The notes: a model not told the origin generated them from the sequence alone. 64,000 nt of DNA from Clostridiaceae bacterium (GCA_021771025.1 JAETPW010000002.1:97169-161168), one strand, 5' to 3'; positions 1-9,747 are shown, counted from the stretch's first letter. Made by a program: numbers and translations.

Positions 1-507
1 TTTAGAATGTCCACCAATCAAAATGTGTTTTTCAGGATATTGAATTGCTATTTGCTCTAAATATTGTACACTATCTAATTGTGAAGGAACTAACTCTTGA
101 AAACTCATGTTAAAATCTTCCTTCCAACCTACAATCGTATTGTCTGTTCCTCGATAGGCAACATACATATTTTGGTCAGGAAGATGTACCGTAACAGCAG
201 AAAACTGTTTCTCTTCTTCAGGGCTTAAATAATTAACATAATTTGAAATGGTAAGATTTTTAAAACGAATACTTTGTGCTAAACGGGGAAATAAGTCAAG
301 ATCCTCCTTTTGTAAAATTCTTGCCCCTTCCTTTTGTTTCTGAAATCGATGGTATGCCTCCTCAATCGTAATATCTTCTTCTTTTTGCATTAAACCATCT
401 AGAGGAAAATATGACAGTCTTGCCAAAATTAAATTATCTACTTCGTTAAATTCCGTTTTTCGTAAATCAATATCTCTCCAGTCCAGATAGTCAAATAAAT
501 TTGCCAT
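1..507 (-). CDS. DUF2974 (Mbeg1-like) alpha/beta-hydrolase, N-terminal part
   Basis: The gene runs off the left edge, so only the first 169 residues are present. It starts with an ATG at 507 preceded by AGAGAGGTGAA. The N-terminus (ANLFDYLDWRDIDL) and the block VAYRGTDNT are typical of DUF2974/Mbeg1-like proteins, a lipase-3-related family. The last visible residues, GGHSK, are the start of the nucleophile elbow GHSKGG, so the catalytic serine lies just inside the window. Substrate is unknown. It follows the last V-ATPase gene on the same strand after about 50 bp and may be read from that operon. Family assignment is good; activity is inferred. Confidence 0.85.
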   Translation of the reverse strand, partial: MANLFDYLDWRDIDLRKTEFNEVDNLILARLSYFPLDGLMQKEEDITIEEAYHRFQKQKEGARILQKEDLDLFPRLAQSIRFKNLTISNYVNYLSPEEEKQFSAVTVHLPDQNMYVAYRGTDNTIVGWKEDFNMSFQELVPSQLDSVQYLEQIAIQYPEKHILIGGHSK

Positions 508-555
508 GCCATTCACCTCTCTTTCATTTGATTGTAACGGAAGAAAAAGAAAAAG

Positions 556-1164
556 TCAATTTCCTTTAGCCTTTTTTACTACTTTTAGTCGAATAAATTC
601 TTCTCGTTCTTGTTCTTCTAATATTTCTTCTATTTGTTTTTCTATTTTTTCATCTTCAGGAATAATTATCTCTTTTAGCGAATTTGCCCTTTTTTGTACT
701 CCACTTATCGCTTGGCTTAAACGATAAATTGCATTTTGTCTTTGGGCCAGTTCAATAATCTGCTTACGTAATAAACTAAATTCTTGTATAGCTTGATCTA
801 CTACAATATTAGTATGATATAGTCCATAAGGAATATTTTTTATGGTTTTCTCTTGTTGAATAATAGAAGGAATCTCAACGCCCATAACTGTTTTATATTT
901 AATATCAACACTAGTTACCAAAGGAATTTCATCGGCAATTTCCTTTACACGACTAATTCCCAATCTCACATTAGCCTGTTGTAAATGATCAAATGCTTTA
1001 GTTTTATTTTCTTCATAACATTTCCTTTTTTCTTCATCCTCTCTTCTTTGTTTTTCACGTTCTTGCCACAAAACATACTTCTTTTTTTCCAATAACTCCT
1101 GCCCTTGTTTGGCTAATTGAATTGTTTTTTTCATTTTTAACAAATTATTCTTCGTAGGAAGCAT
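556..1164 (-). CDS. atpD: V-type ATP synthase subunit D
   Basis: Central-shaft subunit of the V/A-type ATPase, the long coiled coil that turns inside the A3B3 head. The 202-residue length and the N-terminal pattern PTKNNLLKMKKTIQLAKQG are typical of NtpD/AtpD, with a second long helix at the C-terminus. I place the start at 1164, not at the upstream in-frame ATG (1191), because AAGGGGGAA stands directly before it. It is the last ATPase gene, 63 bp after subunit B. The C-terminus is lysine- and glutamate-rich, as expected for the coiled coil. Confidence 0.95.
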   Translation of the reverse strand: MLPTKNNLLKMKKTIQLAKQGQELLEKKKYVLWQEREKQRREDEEKRKCYEENKTKAFDHLQQANVRLGISRVKEIADEIPLVTSVDIKYKTVMGVEIPSIIQQEKTIKNIPYGLYHTNIVVDQAIQEFSLLRKQIIELAQRQNAIYRLSQAISGVQKRANSLKEIIIPEDEKIEKQIEEILEEQEREEFIRLKVVKKAKGN

Positions 1165-1227
1165 CTTAAATTCCCCCTTATTTTTATACATCCAGCCTTC
1201 ATCTACTATATTACTTTATTTATTTTC

Positions 1228-2544
1228 TCATCTATAAAGTAAGCCCAATATCTTCTCCCCCAATGCTAAAGTTTCTTCAATGCTTCTTCTTTCTCCTTTA
1301 TCTTGATGAATAAACTGTTCCTCTAATTCCTTACCAAAAGCCAAATACAACTGATCAGTTTGGCTAAGCTCCTTTTCCCCCAGCACTTTAGCCAAAGCCC
1401 TTATTTCTTGTGTCTTCGCATAAGAAGCAAAAATCTGATTTGCTATTTGGCTATGATTCTCTTTTGTATATCCCTTACCAATACCATCTTTCATCAAGCG
1501 AGAAAGAGAATCCAAAATTTGAATTGGCGGAAAAATTCCCTTTTGTGCCAAATCGCGAGACAAAACAATTTGTCCTTCAGTAATATAGCCAGTTAAATCA
1601 GGAATAGGATGAGAAATATCATCATTTGGCATAGTCAAAATAGGAATTTCGGTAATTGATCCCTCTTTTCCTTTAATTCTACCTGCTCTTTCATAAATAG
1701 AAGCAAAATCACTATACAAATACCCAGGATACCCTTTTCTACTAGGAATTTCTCCCTTAAGGGTAGAAACTTCGCGTAAACTCTCTGCATATGCTGTCAT
1801 ATCAGTTAAAATAACCAATACTTGATAACCTAACGTAAAAGCAAAATATTCAGCACAAGTTAAGGTAACTTTTGGTGTTAAAATACGTTCTATACTAGGA
1901 TCATTGGACAGATTTTGAAACATAACCACTTTATCCAAAACGCCATTTTGCTTAAAACTTTTCTGAAAAAACTCAGCTGTTTCAAACTCTGCTCCCATTA
2001 AGCCAAAACAAATCATAAATTTTTCTTCTTTATTTACATTGGCCCCTGCTATCATACGGCTAGCTAATTCATTATGATTGATCCCACTTCCTGAAAAAAT
2101 GGGCAATTTCTGCCCTCTGATTAAAGTCATTAATCCATCAATTGCTGAAATTCCCGTTTCAATAAAATTACGAGGATATTCTCTAGCTACTGGATTAATA
2201 GGTGATCCATGAATATCACGTTCTTCTTCTGCCTGAATTTCACCTAATCCATCAATTGGTCTACCTGCTCCATCAAAAATACGTCCTAACATACTCTGAG
2301 CTAAGGGAATACTAAGAGGCTTTCCCTTTCTTTTTGTTCTTACCGACCTTAATGGAATTTGATCAGTTCCCTCATATACTTGAATTGTCGTAACATTTTC
2401 ATCCATCATAATCACATTTCCTAAACGTGTTTCTCCATTCGGCAAACTAAGTTCAACTTGTTCTTCAAAAGAGATCCCCTCAGGAGTCTTTAAAAAAACA
2501 AGAGGACCATTAATACGTTCTAAACCAAGATACTCAATATACAT
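1228..2544 (-). CDS. atpB: V-type ATP synthase subunit B
   Basis: Non-catalytic nucleotide-binding subunit of the V1 hexamer, 438 residues. The family block around FSGSGINHNELA replaces the Walker A loop of the catalytic subunit, which marks this as B. SYLYSDFASIYERAGR-type sequence in the C-terminal half (here GYLYSDFASIYERAG) is also diagnostic. The gap to atpA is unusually long (175 bp). A GGAGGA sits about 33 bases before the ATG, with a stop codon in between, so the working ribosome site is probably the weaker AGGAAA next to the ATG. Translation may therefore be lowered or controlled here. Confidence 0.96.
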   Translation of the reverse strand: MYIEYLGLERINGPLVFLKTPEGISFEEQVELSLPNGETRLGNVIMMDENVTTIQVYEGTDQIPLRSVRTKRKGKPLSIPLAQSMLGRIFDGAGRPIDGLGEIQAEEERDIHGSPINPVAREYPRNFIETGISAIDGLMTLIRGQKLPIFSGSGINHNELASRMIAGANVNKEEKFMICFGLMGAEFETAEFFQKSFKQNGVLDKVVMFQNLSNDPSIERILTPKVTLTCAEYFAFTLGYQVLVILTDMTAYAESLREVSTLKGEIPSRKGYPGYLYSDFASIYERAGRIKGKEGSITEIPILTMPNDDISHPIPDLTGYITEGQIVLSRDLAQKGIFPPIQILDSLSRLMKDGIGKGYTKENHSQIANQIFASYAKTQEIRALAKVLGEKELSQTDQLYLAFGKELEEQFIHQDKGERRSIEETLALGEKILGLLYR

Positions 2545-2719
2545 TTTCCTAGTATATGCTAGCTTTTAAAACCAACATATTCCTCCTTTTCTTCTTATTC
2601 TATCCATTTGTATTAGTCAACTCCTATGATTTTTTTCATGAGCTTACCACAAAAAGTCAATAACCATATCTACTTAGAACCAACGAGAAAAAACAGAACT
2701 GAATATTTAGCAGATTCTT

Positions 2720-4495
2720 TCAGCCTAAATGATCTTGATAAGACCTCTCTAATTCTTTCAATTTTTTCTCCATTTCATCCTCTTTTTGTCTCAATAATTC
2801 TAAATTTCCATTAGGTACTTCATCCTTGATTTTATTATACTCTCTAAATATACCTGTCTCTTGAATCTTAGACACAGGAATTCCCTTTTGAACCAAATCA
2901 AGTGTTTTTGAGTAAAGATCAATTATCATTTTCAGCATTTTTACTTGTTTATCCAAAGGAACAGCCATATCGATGTGAGACACTGCACTCTGCTGAAGAA
3001 ATCCCTTTTTTATTGACTCACAAATCATTAACACCAATTTTTTATCTTCTGAAAGCACATCTTGCCCAACTACCTTGCTAATTTCATTTAGCTCACTTTC
3101 TTCATTTAATAATTCAATCATTTGAGCTCGATTTCTGATAAATTCCTCTCCTTCTTTTTGTTCATACCAATCGGTTAACTGATCGATATATTCACTATAA
3201 CTAATCATCCAATTAATCGCTGGGTAATGCCTAGAATAGGCCAATTCTCGATCCAATCCCCAAAATACATGAACAAATCTTCTTGTATTTTGCGTAACCG
3301 GTTCAGAAAAATCTGATCCTTGTGGAGATACTGCTCCAATAATGGTTACAGATCCCTCTGTTTGATTATAGTTTAGTGTCCTACCTGCTCTACCATAAAA
3401 TTCTGATAAACGTGAAGGCAAATAAGAAGGAAAGCCTTCTTCAGCTGGCATTTCTTCTAATCTTCCTGAAATTTCTCGTAAGGCTTCCGCCCATCTAGAC
3501 GTTGAATCTGCCATTACTGCTACTTGATATCCCATGTCTCGATAGTATTCTGCAATGGTTATTCCCGTATAAATGGAAGCTTCTCTTGCTGCTACTGGCA
3601 TATTGGAAGTATTGGCAATCAAAATCGTTCTATCCATCAAAGGTCTTCCTGTTTTTGGATCCATCAATTGAGGAAAATCTTCTAATACCTGTGTCATTTC
3701 ATTTCCTCGTTCTCCACAACCAATATAAATGATAATATCTGCATCACTCCACTTAGCTAATTGATGTTGTAACATTGTTTTTCCTGTTCCAAATCCCCCC
3801 GGAATAGTAGCAGTTCCACCTTTTGCTAAGGGGAAAAGAGTATCAATTACTCTTTGCCCAGTTAGTAAGGGAATCGTAGCTGGTAGGCGTTGAGCAAAAG
3901 GTCTCTGTTTACGAATAGGCCATTTTTGTGCCATAGATAAAGAGATTATTTCCCCTGTTTCTGATTTTACTTTTCCAATGATATCCTTTACTGTATACTC
4001 TCCTTGATTTACTATTTCACACAGTATTCCCCTTTCTTGATGAGGATATAAAATCTGATGGTTAATGCTTTCCGTTTCTACTACAGTTCCTAAAATCGTA
4101 TGATAAGAAATTTCATCGCCTACTTTAACTAAAGGTTTAAATGTCCATTTTTTGGTTAAATCAATTCCCGGTAAATTCACTCCTCTTTTGATAAATGGTC
4201 CTGAATTTTCCTTAAGCTTAGCTAAAGGTCTCTCAATTCCATCAAATACATTTCCTATTAAACCTGGACCTAGCCATACAGATAGTGGTTCATGAGTCCC
4301 TTGCACTATTTCGTTTAATTTCATTCCTGCCGTATCTTCATAACTCTGAATAACACTATGATCGCCATCTATTTTGATTACTTCTCCTAAGGTATGTTCT
4401 TCTCCTAAATAGACCATATCATGCATAGCGAAATCTTCTTCTCCTGTTGCTACAACGACAGGACCATTAATTTGGGTAATTCTCTTTGGTTCCAT
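2720..4495 (-). CDS. atpA: V-type ATP synthase catalytic subunit A
   Basis: Catalytic ATPase subunit, 591 residues, the usual length with the extra non-homologous insert of V/A-type enzymes. The Walker A loop reads GGFGTGKT (commonly GPFGSGKT), followed by MLQHQLAKW and the GCGERGNEM block. The catalytic region [30 protein letters not shown] sequence is intact. Its start overlaps the end of the E-like stalk gene by 29 bp, which suggests translational coupling. It couples ATP hydrolysis or synthesis to ion flow through subunits I and K. Confidence 0.97.
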   Translation of the reverse strand: MEPKRITQINGPVVVATGEEDFAMHDMVYLGEEHTLGEVIKIDGDHSVIQSYEDTAGMKLNEIVQGTHEPLSVWLGPGLIGNVFDGIERPLAKLKENSGPFIKRGVNLPGIDLTKKWTFKPLVKVGDEISYHTILGTVVETESINHQILYPHQERGILCEIVNQGEYTVKDIIGKVKSETGEIISLSMAQKWPIRKQRPFAQRLPATIPLLTGQRVIDTLFPLAKGGTATIPGGFGTGKTMLQHQLAKWSDADIIIYIGCGERGNEMTQVLEDFPQLMDPKTGRPLMDRTILIANTSNMPVAAREASIYTGITIAEYYRDMGYQVAVMADSTSRWAEALREISGRLEEMPAEEGFPSYLPSRLSEFYGRAGRTLNYNQTEGSVTIIGAVSPQGSDFSEPVTQNTRRFVHVFWGLDRELAYSRHYPAINWMISYSEYIDQLTDWYEQKEGEEFIRNRAQMIELLNEESELNEISKVVGQDVLSEDKKLVLMICESIKKGFLQQSAVSHIDMAVPLDKQVKMLKMIIDLYSKTLDLVQKGIPVSKIQETGIFREYNKIKDEVPNGNLELLRQKEDEMEKKLKELERSYQDHLG

Positions 4496-5063
4496 AAACT
4501 TTCTCCTTTATATTGGTAAGTAAGGTATTATCAAATACTTTTCTTTCTGTCTCTATGATCCAGCCTCCTATTTTATCTTCTGCTAAAGCCTTTATTTCAC
4601 TAATCGTCCATTGATTTTCCCCTTGCTGATTAAACCAATCTCTCCATTTTTCTAACTCTTTTGATAATGCTGAAAAACGAATCATTCTACATCCTTTGAT
4701 CTCCTTTAAAACACTTTCTAAGCTGGACTTCATATAAAAATCGTATTCTGGTGTACAAGTAAACTTTTTTAATTTTTCCTTTACTTCTTGTACTAATTCT
4801 GCTTTTAGAATTAATTCTGTTTCATAAATCTTCTTTTTTCCTTTTACTTTTTCATCAAAAACTTGTTCAAAGAAATGTTGTTTTAGTTTCTCTTTTTCTT
4901 TCTGTTCCCTATTGGCCAGTCTTTCCTCTTCCTGTTTTAGTTCTTCTTCAACCTTTCTACCGACTTCGTTTTCTACTATTTTTTCTAGTTCTATTTTTTC
5001 TTTTTCCGCTAACGCCATACAATGTTTTTCAAACCACTTTAGCTTATGTTCTATTTCTTCCAT
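4467..5063 (-). CDS. atpE: V-type ATP synthase subunit E (peripheral stalk)
   Basis: 198 residues with a long charged N-terminal helix (residues ~1-75, rich in E, K and Q) and a small globular C-terminal part, the layout of NtpE/AtpE stators. The C-terminal GGWIIETERKVFDNTLLTNI resembles the conserved E-subunit tail that contacts the head. It lies between F and A and overlaps atpA by 29 bp. It pairs with the H/G-type coiled coil encoded at 9057-9413. Sequence conservation in this family is low, so position in the operon is part of the evidence. Confidence 0.88.
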   Translation of the reverse strand: MEEIEHKLKWFEKHCMALAEKEKIELEKIVENEVGRKVEEELKQEEERLANREQKEKEKLKQHFFEQVFDEKVKGKKKIYETELILKAELVQEVKEKLKKFTCTPEYDFYMKSSLESVLKEIKGCRMIRFSALSKELEKWRDWFNQQGENQWTISEIKALAEDKIGGWIIETERKVFDNTLLTNIKEKVYGTKENYPN

Positions 5064-5107
5064 GAATCAAGCCTCCTTAATTTGTCTTTTTATTTTGTTT
5101 TTTCTTG

Positions 5108-5344
5108 TTACTCTTCTAATACAACAATTACAGGAGTTTGTCTATCCATTCTTTTTTGCCATTCTTCTTCGTTCCAATGATAAATTATGGAGTTGATGAC
5201 AATTATTCCAATATCTTTGCTTTGGTCTATTTTCTCTAGGTCTTTACTTAGTTCTTCTTGGTTATTCACTACCCTACTGTCAATTCCTGCTAAACGATAT
5301 CCTATTTGTCTATCGGTTTGGTTTACCAATGCTATCATTTTCAT
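5108..5344 (-). CDS. atpF: V-type ATP synthase subunit F
   Basis: A 78-residue protein starting MKMIALVNQTDRQIGYRLAGID, which matches the N-terminal beta-alpha core of subunit F (typically about 100 residues). The start at 5344 is chosen over the upstream frame start because AGGGAAAG lies just before it. Subunit F caps the central shaft and can regulate rotation. It is at the short end for the family. The ending VIVVLEE is the usual last strand, so it does not look truncated. Confidence 0.85.
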   Translation of the reverse strand: MKMIALVNQTDRQIGYRLAGIDSRVVNNQEELSKDLEKIDQSKDIGIIVINSIIYHWNEEEWQKRMDRQTPVIVVLEE

Positions 5345-5428
5345 GATTCTTTCTTTCCCTTTCTTAATCAATACTTTATCATTTTCTATCATGTACGATT
5401 TTTGTGTCAGAGGGAACAAATATCTATT

Positions 5429-5923
5429 TTATACTTTGTTTAAAATCATAATGGAAATGATTAATCCATAAATAGCAATTCCTTCTGCTAAACCGGCAAA
5501 GATAATGGTTTTTCCTAAAAGTCCAGGATTTTCACTAATTGCTCCAATGGCACTAGAGGCTACCATGGCTACTGCAATTCCTGCTCCAATACAAGCTAGA
5601 CCAGTTGCTAATGCTGCTGCTAATAAACCAATATCGTGGTTAGATAATCCACTCTTTTCTTCTGTAACTTCTTTTGTTCTCTCTGCTTGATTGTTTTCTA
5701 AATCGCCTTTTATGGTATTGTTATTTTGTTCTTCCCCAGTTTGGCTGATTTGATCACTATTCTCATTTGTCTGATTTCGCCCATTGGTTGATTCATTTAT
5801 TGTTGTATTTACTGTATCTTTAGTGTTTCCACTTTTTGTTTGTGTTGCATAGGTTTGTCCACCTATACTTATTCCTATCATAAAACTAACTAGCATGATA
5901 ATGCTAACTATTTTCTTTTTCAT
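5429..5923 (-). CDS. atpK: V-type ATP synthase proteolipid (K/c) with signal peptide and linker
   Basis: Membrane rotor subunit. The C-terminal ~75 residues form one two-helix hairpin: helix 1 LAAALATGLACIGAGIAVAM, a polar loop ISENPGL, and helix 2 with the ion-carrying Glu in AGLAEGIAIYG. Unusually, the hairpin is preceded by a cleavable-looking signal segment (KKKIVSIIMLVSFMIG...ATQ) and a linker of about 65 residues very rich in N, T, E, Q and K. Known V-type K proteins have four helices or short c-like forms; this is a single hairpin with an extension. The start at 5923 has better ribosome-site spacing than 5932. The usual Na+-site Gln of helix 1 is not seen, so proton use is a guess. Confidence 0.9.
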   Translation of the reverse strand: MKKKIVSIIMLVSFMIGISIGGQTYATQTKSGNTKDTVNTTINESTNGRNQTNENSDQISQTGEEQNNNTIKGDLENNQAERTKEVTEEKSGLSNHDIGLLAAALATGLACIGAGIAVAMVASSAIGAISENPGLLGKTIIFAGLAEGIAIYGLIISIMILNKV

Positions 5924-5955
5924 TTTTCTCATCCTTCCTTTCTTTTGTTAGTAAA

Positions 5956-7842
5956 TTAATCCATCGGTTTATATTCTCTTCCGTTACCTGTATAGAAACG
6001 GCTAAATAACTCATAATATTCTAAACGTAATACTTGAATGGCTACAATTAATCCTTCTAAAACAATAACAATGGCATTTCCTATTACAGCCACTACTAGG
6101 CTACCTGCTCCTCCTACCATTTCTGCTAAAATGTATACTGCCATACATAGTCCTACATGGTTGATGGCAAAGGCTGCTAAACGAACAAATGAAATTGTAT
6201 TGCTCGCCATAGAAAGTAACATTTCGATTATCTCAAAGATTTTTTCTACTATTGACGTTTTTTTGTTTTCTTTGCGGTGATTAAGGATATTTCCTAATTT
6301 TTCTTTTCCTATGATAAGAATAAGTGGTAAACCCAGTAAAATAAGTAACATTCCCAAACTAATGATTAGTTTTCCTTGTTGTAAAAAACCAATGACTACC
6401 ACTAATATCGTAGTATAAAAAAGTAGCCCGGCTAGTCCATTTTTGTCAAAAAAAATTCGTTCTTTATCGCCATTTTTTAACCCATTTCGGATATTCACTA
6501 TCATCGCTATTAGAATTAAAATAGCTCCTGATGCAATACCTGCTATTAGCATTGTGTTAATGTTACTCATTGGGCTAGGAAGGATTCCTTTGATGATTCC
6601 TTCTTTTCCAAATACACTACCATACACAAAACCAAATAGAATGGCTGAAATTCCTCCTGCAGTAAGTACTGGTCCTAGTGCCTTTTTGGCTTTAGAAAGA
6701 AGTAATCCGATGAATAAAATGACTGCTCCTTGTCCTATATCTCCAAACATGAAACCAAACATAAAAAAAGCAGTAATTGCTACCAAGGTGGTTGGATCCA
6801 TTTCTGTATAGTTGGGAATTCCATACATGTTAACAATTGTTTCGAATGGTTTTACTAGTTTATGATTTTTTAAATGGGTCGGCGGTATGCTAGCAACTTC
6901 GTCGTGACTTTTTATGACAAACTCTAAGTTCTCTTGTTTTAAAGCTGGAACTATTGTTTTTACCTTTTCCATGGGAATCCAACCTACGAAATAGAAAGAT
7001 CCTTTTTCATCATGAGCCATATATTTTTTTATTTCATTTACTTTTTCTAATACTTTTAATTGCTGAATGTAATGAAACAATTTTTGTCCTTCTGTTTCTT
7101 TTAATTCCATTAGCTTTTCTTTTGCCTGATTAATTTGTTGCTCACTTGTTTCATTAAAGTGTTTTACTTCTTTCATGAAATCTATAGCTTTTCCTTTTAC
7201 TTCTGCGGGAAGCCAAATTCGTTCGAATTTCATTACGTTAAAATAACTATCAATCGAATTAGCTAAATCACTTGGCGTGAAGTAAATTAGCCATACTTTA
7301 TCCTCGGTTCGTTCCAATTCAATGATAATTGCTTCTAAGTCTTTCTCTTTTTTTTGCATTTGTTCGTAATTTTCTATGCTCATATTTCCATAGCGAAAAC
7401 GTAAATAACGTAAGTGATACAATTCTTCTAAGTTAACAGACAATGGCTTTAGGTGCTGAATGGGAATTAATTCTTTTTGGATAATTTTCATTTCTTCTTG
7501 TTTTTTTTGGCAAATTGCTTTTTGTGTATTTATTTTTTGTTCAATTTCTTCTATTTCTATTTTAATTTGCTCTGTCGTTTGGCTTAAACAAATTGATGGC
7601 AGTGAAAAACGATCTGCTATTTCATTTTCTATTCCTAATTCTTGTGCTAAGTTTTCCGCTTGTTTGATGATTTCTTTGATCTCAGACTCATACGTATAAT
7701 AGGTAAGTTTCCATCCTTTTTCCAAGACCTTTAAGGCATTTTCTGGTTGGATTCCACTTCCTAGCAAAATATTGGCAATAGTATCATTTAATTTTTCTTC
7801 CTTTCCTGTTATGCTCAGTAATTTCATTCGTTCAATAGCCAA
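5956..7842 (-). CDS. atpI: V-type ATP synthase subunit I (a-type)
   Basis: 628 residues. The N-terminal ~330 residues are cytoplasmic and coiled-coil rich; the C-terminal half carries about seven or eight membrane helices and forms the ion channel with the K ring. The block FGFMFGDIGQGAV is a family hallmark, as is VRLAAFAINHVGLCMAVY near the end. Translation starts with TTG at 7842, preceded by AAGAGGTGAACCAA. It is the first gene of the second ATPase transcription unit, directly after a consensus-like promoter. Confidence 0.95.
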   Translation of the reverse strand: MAIERMKLLSITGKEEKLNDTIANILLGSGIQPENALKVLEKGWKLTYYTYESEIKEIIKQAENLAQELGIENEIADRFSLPSICLSQTTEQIKIEIEEIEQKINTQKAICQKKQEEMKIIQKELIPIQHLKPLSVNLEELYHLRYLRFRYGNMSIENYEQMQKKEKDLEAIIIELERTEDKVWLIYFTPSDLANSIDSYFNVMKFERIWLPAEVKGKAIDFMKEVKHFNETSEQQINQAKEKLMELKETEGQKLFHYIQQLKVLEKVNEIKKYMAHDEKGSFYFVGWIPMEKVKTIVPALKQENLEFVIKSHDEVASIPPTHLKNHKLVKPFETIVNMYGIPNYTEMDPTTLVAITAFFMFGFMFGDIGQGAVILFIGLLLSKAKKALGPVLTAGGISAILFGFVYGSVFGKEGIIKGILPSPMSNINTMLIAGIASGAILILIAMIVNIRNGLKNGDKERIFFDKNGLAGLLFYTTILVVVIGFLQQGKLIISLGMLLILLGLPLILIIGKEKLGNILNHRKENKKTSIVEKIFEIIEMLLSMASNTISFVRLAAFAINHVGLCMAVYILAEMVGGAGSLVVAVIGNAIVIVLEGLIVAIQVLRLEYYELFSRFYTGNGREYKPMD

Positions 7843-7892
7843 ATTGGTTCACCTCTTTTGCTTGTTTTTTTAGTATTTACCTTTCTTAGTTT

Positions 7893-7920
7893 ATCATACT
7901 ACTATGAAAAAAAACTGCAA
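7893..7920 (-). promoter_or_regulatory. sigma-A-type promoter for atpI-K-F-E-A-B-D
   Basis: On the minus strand a TTGCAG -35 (7915-7920) and a TATGAT -10 (7893-7898) are 16 bp apart, about 50 bp before the TTG start of atpI. Together with the terminator just upstream this makes I-to-D a transcription unit separate from H-C. Confidence 0.7.
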
Positions 7921-7994
7921 GAAAAATAAAAAATTATTGAGAAATTTATCTTTATCTGCTACCATTCACAGCCTTATCTATTGTAGAGTAGTGT

Positions 7995-8026
7995 AAAAAG
8001 GGATCTGTTTAAAAACGATCCCCCTT
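7995..8026 (-). terminator. Intrinsic terminator between atpC and atpI
   Basis: Read on the minus strand, a stem GGGATC/GATCCC, with extra G-U pairs outside and a GTTT/AAAC inner stem, is followed by TTTTT. It lies about 50 bp after the atpC stop. It either ends the trxB-trxA-H-C unit or attenuates read-through into the I-D genes. Confidence 0.8.
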
Positions 8027-8077
8027 AATCTTATCACAAATACTAGTTTCCTTCGCCTAATGTTGTTTTTTATCTTA

Positions 8078-9073
8078 TTAGTTATCCTTTTCTAAAACAA
8101 CTACTTGCCTTTTCATTTCTTCTTTAGATAAATGATAGCGAATTCCTTCAATAATGGTAACTAATGCTTCCTTTTCCATTTCTACTAATTCAAAATAAAT
8201 AATCACCAAACTAATATCCCATTTTGGATTTCTAAATTTTTTTCGATACTCTTGATACAAATATCGTTTAAAATCTAATTCTAAATCATTTTCCATTATT
8301 TCAGCATAAATTGTATGTTTTAGTATTTCTTTGAATTGTTCAATGGTTTGGACTTGTTTTAATTTGTTCTTCATTTCATCTGTTAAACGATAAGATACGG
8401 GAATTAATACTTTTTCTTGCTCATGTTGCTCCCATCTGTTCATTCGATAAATCCATTCCATGTTTAACATATCTGCTTCCATAGAAATCATTTTTTCCAG
8501 TTCTGCATTTTTCCCTTTTACTTGCCTTAAAAAGTCAATGAAATAATATTGGTCCAACTGATTCTCTCGTTCAAAATCTGTTTCAGCATTTTGTAAAATT
8601 AGTCTTATGGCTTTATCTTGATAAGGAACATATTCGAGTAATGTTTCTTTATTTTGTGCTTGTTCCATTCCTTCAAGTTTCGGGAAAATAGTTTTGATCC
8701 ATCCTTGGATTTGTCTTTTCTCTTCTTCTAATACAGGTTCGTTTTTAGTGAGTAAATTAATCATTCTTTTCCACAAACGAATTTGGTATTTTTGTAAATA
8801 AGCATTCATGATTTTCTTTCCTGTATCATCTAAGTATTTCTCTATTTTTCGTAAATCACTAATGATTTCTTGTTCTAATGCTTGCTCTAATTCAATTCGA
8901 TTGGCATTTGGTTTAATGTTTGCTAGAGAAGGTACTTTTTGTTTGAGTAGTACAATGGCATCTTTTAAATGATCTTGCTTTATTAAGTCTTCCCAATCTT
9001 CCCTTTTTAGTTTTTGAGCATACATGGCTTTTAGTTTAGCATTAACACTTGGATATTTAGCAATTTCTAACAT
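8078..9073 (-). CDS. atpC: V-type ATP synthase subunit C
   Basis: 331-residue protein of the C/d family, the socket joining the central shaft to the K ring. The N-terminus (YPSVNAKLKAMYAQKL) and the regularly spaced helices fit NtpC. In most operons C lies inside the I-K-E-C-F-A-B-D series; here it is moved upstream and separated by a terminator and a new promoter. An upstream in-frame TTG (9076) is possible. The gene overlaps the H-type stalk gene by 17 bp. Confidence 0.88.
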   Translation of the reverse strand: MLEIAKYPSVNAKLKAMYAQKLKREDWEDLIKQDHLKDAIVLLKQKVPSLANIKPNANRIELEQALEQEIISDLRKIEKYLDDTGKKIMNAYLQKYQIRLWKRMINLLTKNEPVLEEEKRQIQGWIKTIFPKLEGMEQAQNKETLLEYVPYQDKAIRLILQNAETDFERENQLDQYYFIDFLRQVKGKNAELEKMISMEADMLNMEWIYRMNRWEQHEQEKVLIPVSYRLTDEMKNKLKQVQTIEQFKEILKHTIYAEIMENDLELDFKRYLYQEYRKKFRNPKWDISLVIIYFELVEMEKEALVTIIEGIRYHLSKEEMKRQVVVLEKDN

Positions 9074-9413
9074 CAACTATCCCATCTTTCTCATTTTGGT
9101 AATCGTTTTGGGTGATTTCAGTTACTAATTGATTTACTCGTTTTTCTTTATTTTCCCTAAAACTCTGTTTCATTTGTTCTATTTTTTGTCTTGTTTCTTC
9201 CTCTATTTGTTTCTTTTTTTCTGCGAGTTCATGCTCCCATTTTTGTCTTTCTTTTTCTATTCTCGCTTTTTCTTGTACTTCTTTTACTGCTTTTTTTACT
9301 GCTAATTCTTGTTTTGTCCATTCTTCTTGATTTTCTCTTTTTTCTTCTATGGATTGAACTACTTGTTTTGCTTTTTTGTCTATAGCTAAGAGAGTTTCAA
9401 TGGTTTCTTGCAT
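9057..9413 (-). CDS. V-type ATP synthase H/G-like stalk subunit
   Basis: 118 residues, almost entirely a charged coiled coil (runs of K, E, Q and R), as in the AtpH/NtpF stator subunits that pair with subunit E. The ATG at 9413 follows AAGGATAAAC and is preferred to the upstream frame start. It is wedged between thioredoxin and subunit C with a short overlap into atpC. The assignment rests on composition, length and position, because these subunits have little conserved sequence. Confidence 0.75.
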   Translation of the reverse strand: MQETIETLLAIDKKAKQVVQSIEEKRENQEEWTKQELAVKKAVKEVQEKARIEKERQKWEHELAEKKKQIEEETRQKIEQMKQSFRENKEKRVNQLVTEITQNDYQNEKDGIVDVRNC

Positions 9414-9438
9414 GTTTATCCTTCTTTCTTTTGTTACC

Positions 9439-9747
9439 TTAAAATTCATTTAAAATATCATTTTTATCGGTTACACCAACAAAGGTTTTTACTACTTTTC
9501 CATCTTTAAATACCAAAATGGTAGGAATGCTCATTACTCCATATTCCATGGCTAAATCTTGGTTTTGGTCAATGTTTAATTTTCCTACAGTGGCTTTTTC
9601 ACCCAATGCTTCTGAAATTTCTTCCATGATTGGTGCCATCATTTTACATGGTCCACACCAATCGGCATAGAAATCCACAAGGGCTGGGACTTCTGATTGG
9701 ATAACCTCCTTATTGAAATTTTCACTGGTTAGTTTTACTGTACTCAT
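9439..9747 (-). CDS. trxA: Thioredoxin
   Basis: 102-residue thioredoxin with the active-site WCGPCK at Cys31/Cys34, the preceding VDFYADW strand and the cis-proline loop SIPTILVF. It reduces protein disulfides and is itself reduced by the thioredoxin reductase encoded immediately upstream. The start follows AAAAGGAGAAATGAAAG. It lies directly before the ATPase H and C genes on the same strand with a 25-bp gap, so a redox pair heads this ATPase transcription unit. Confidence 0.97.
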   Translation of the reverse strand: MSTVKLTSENFNKEVIQSEVPALVDFYADWCGPCKMMAPIMEEISEALGEKATVGKLNIDQNQDLAMEYGVMSIPTILVFKDGKVVKTFVGVTDKNDILNEF

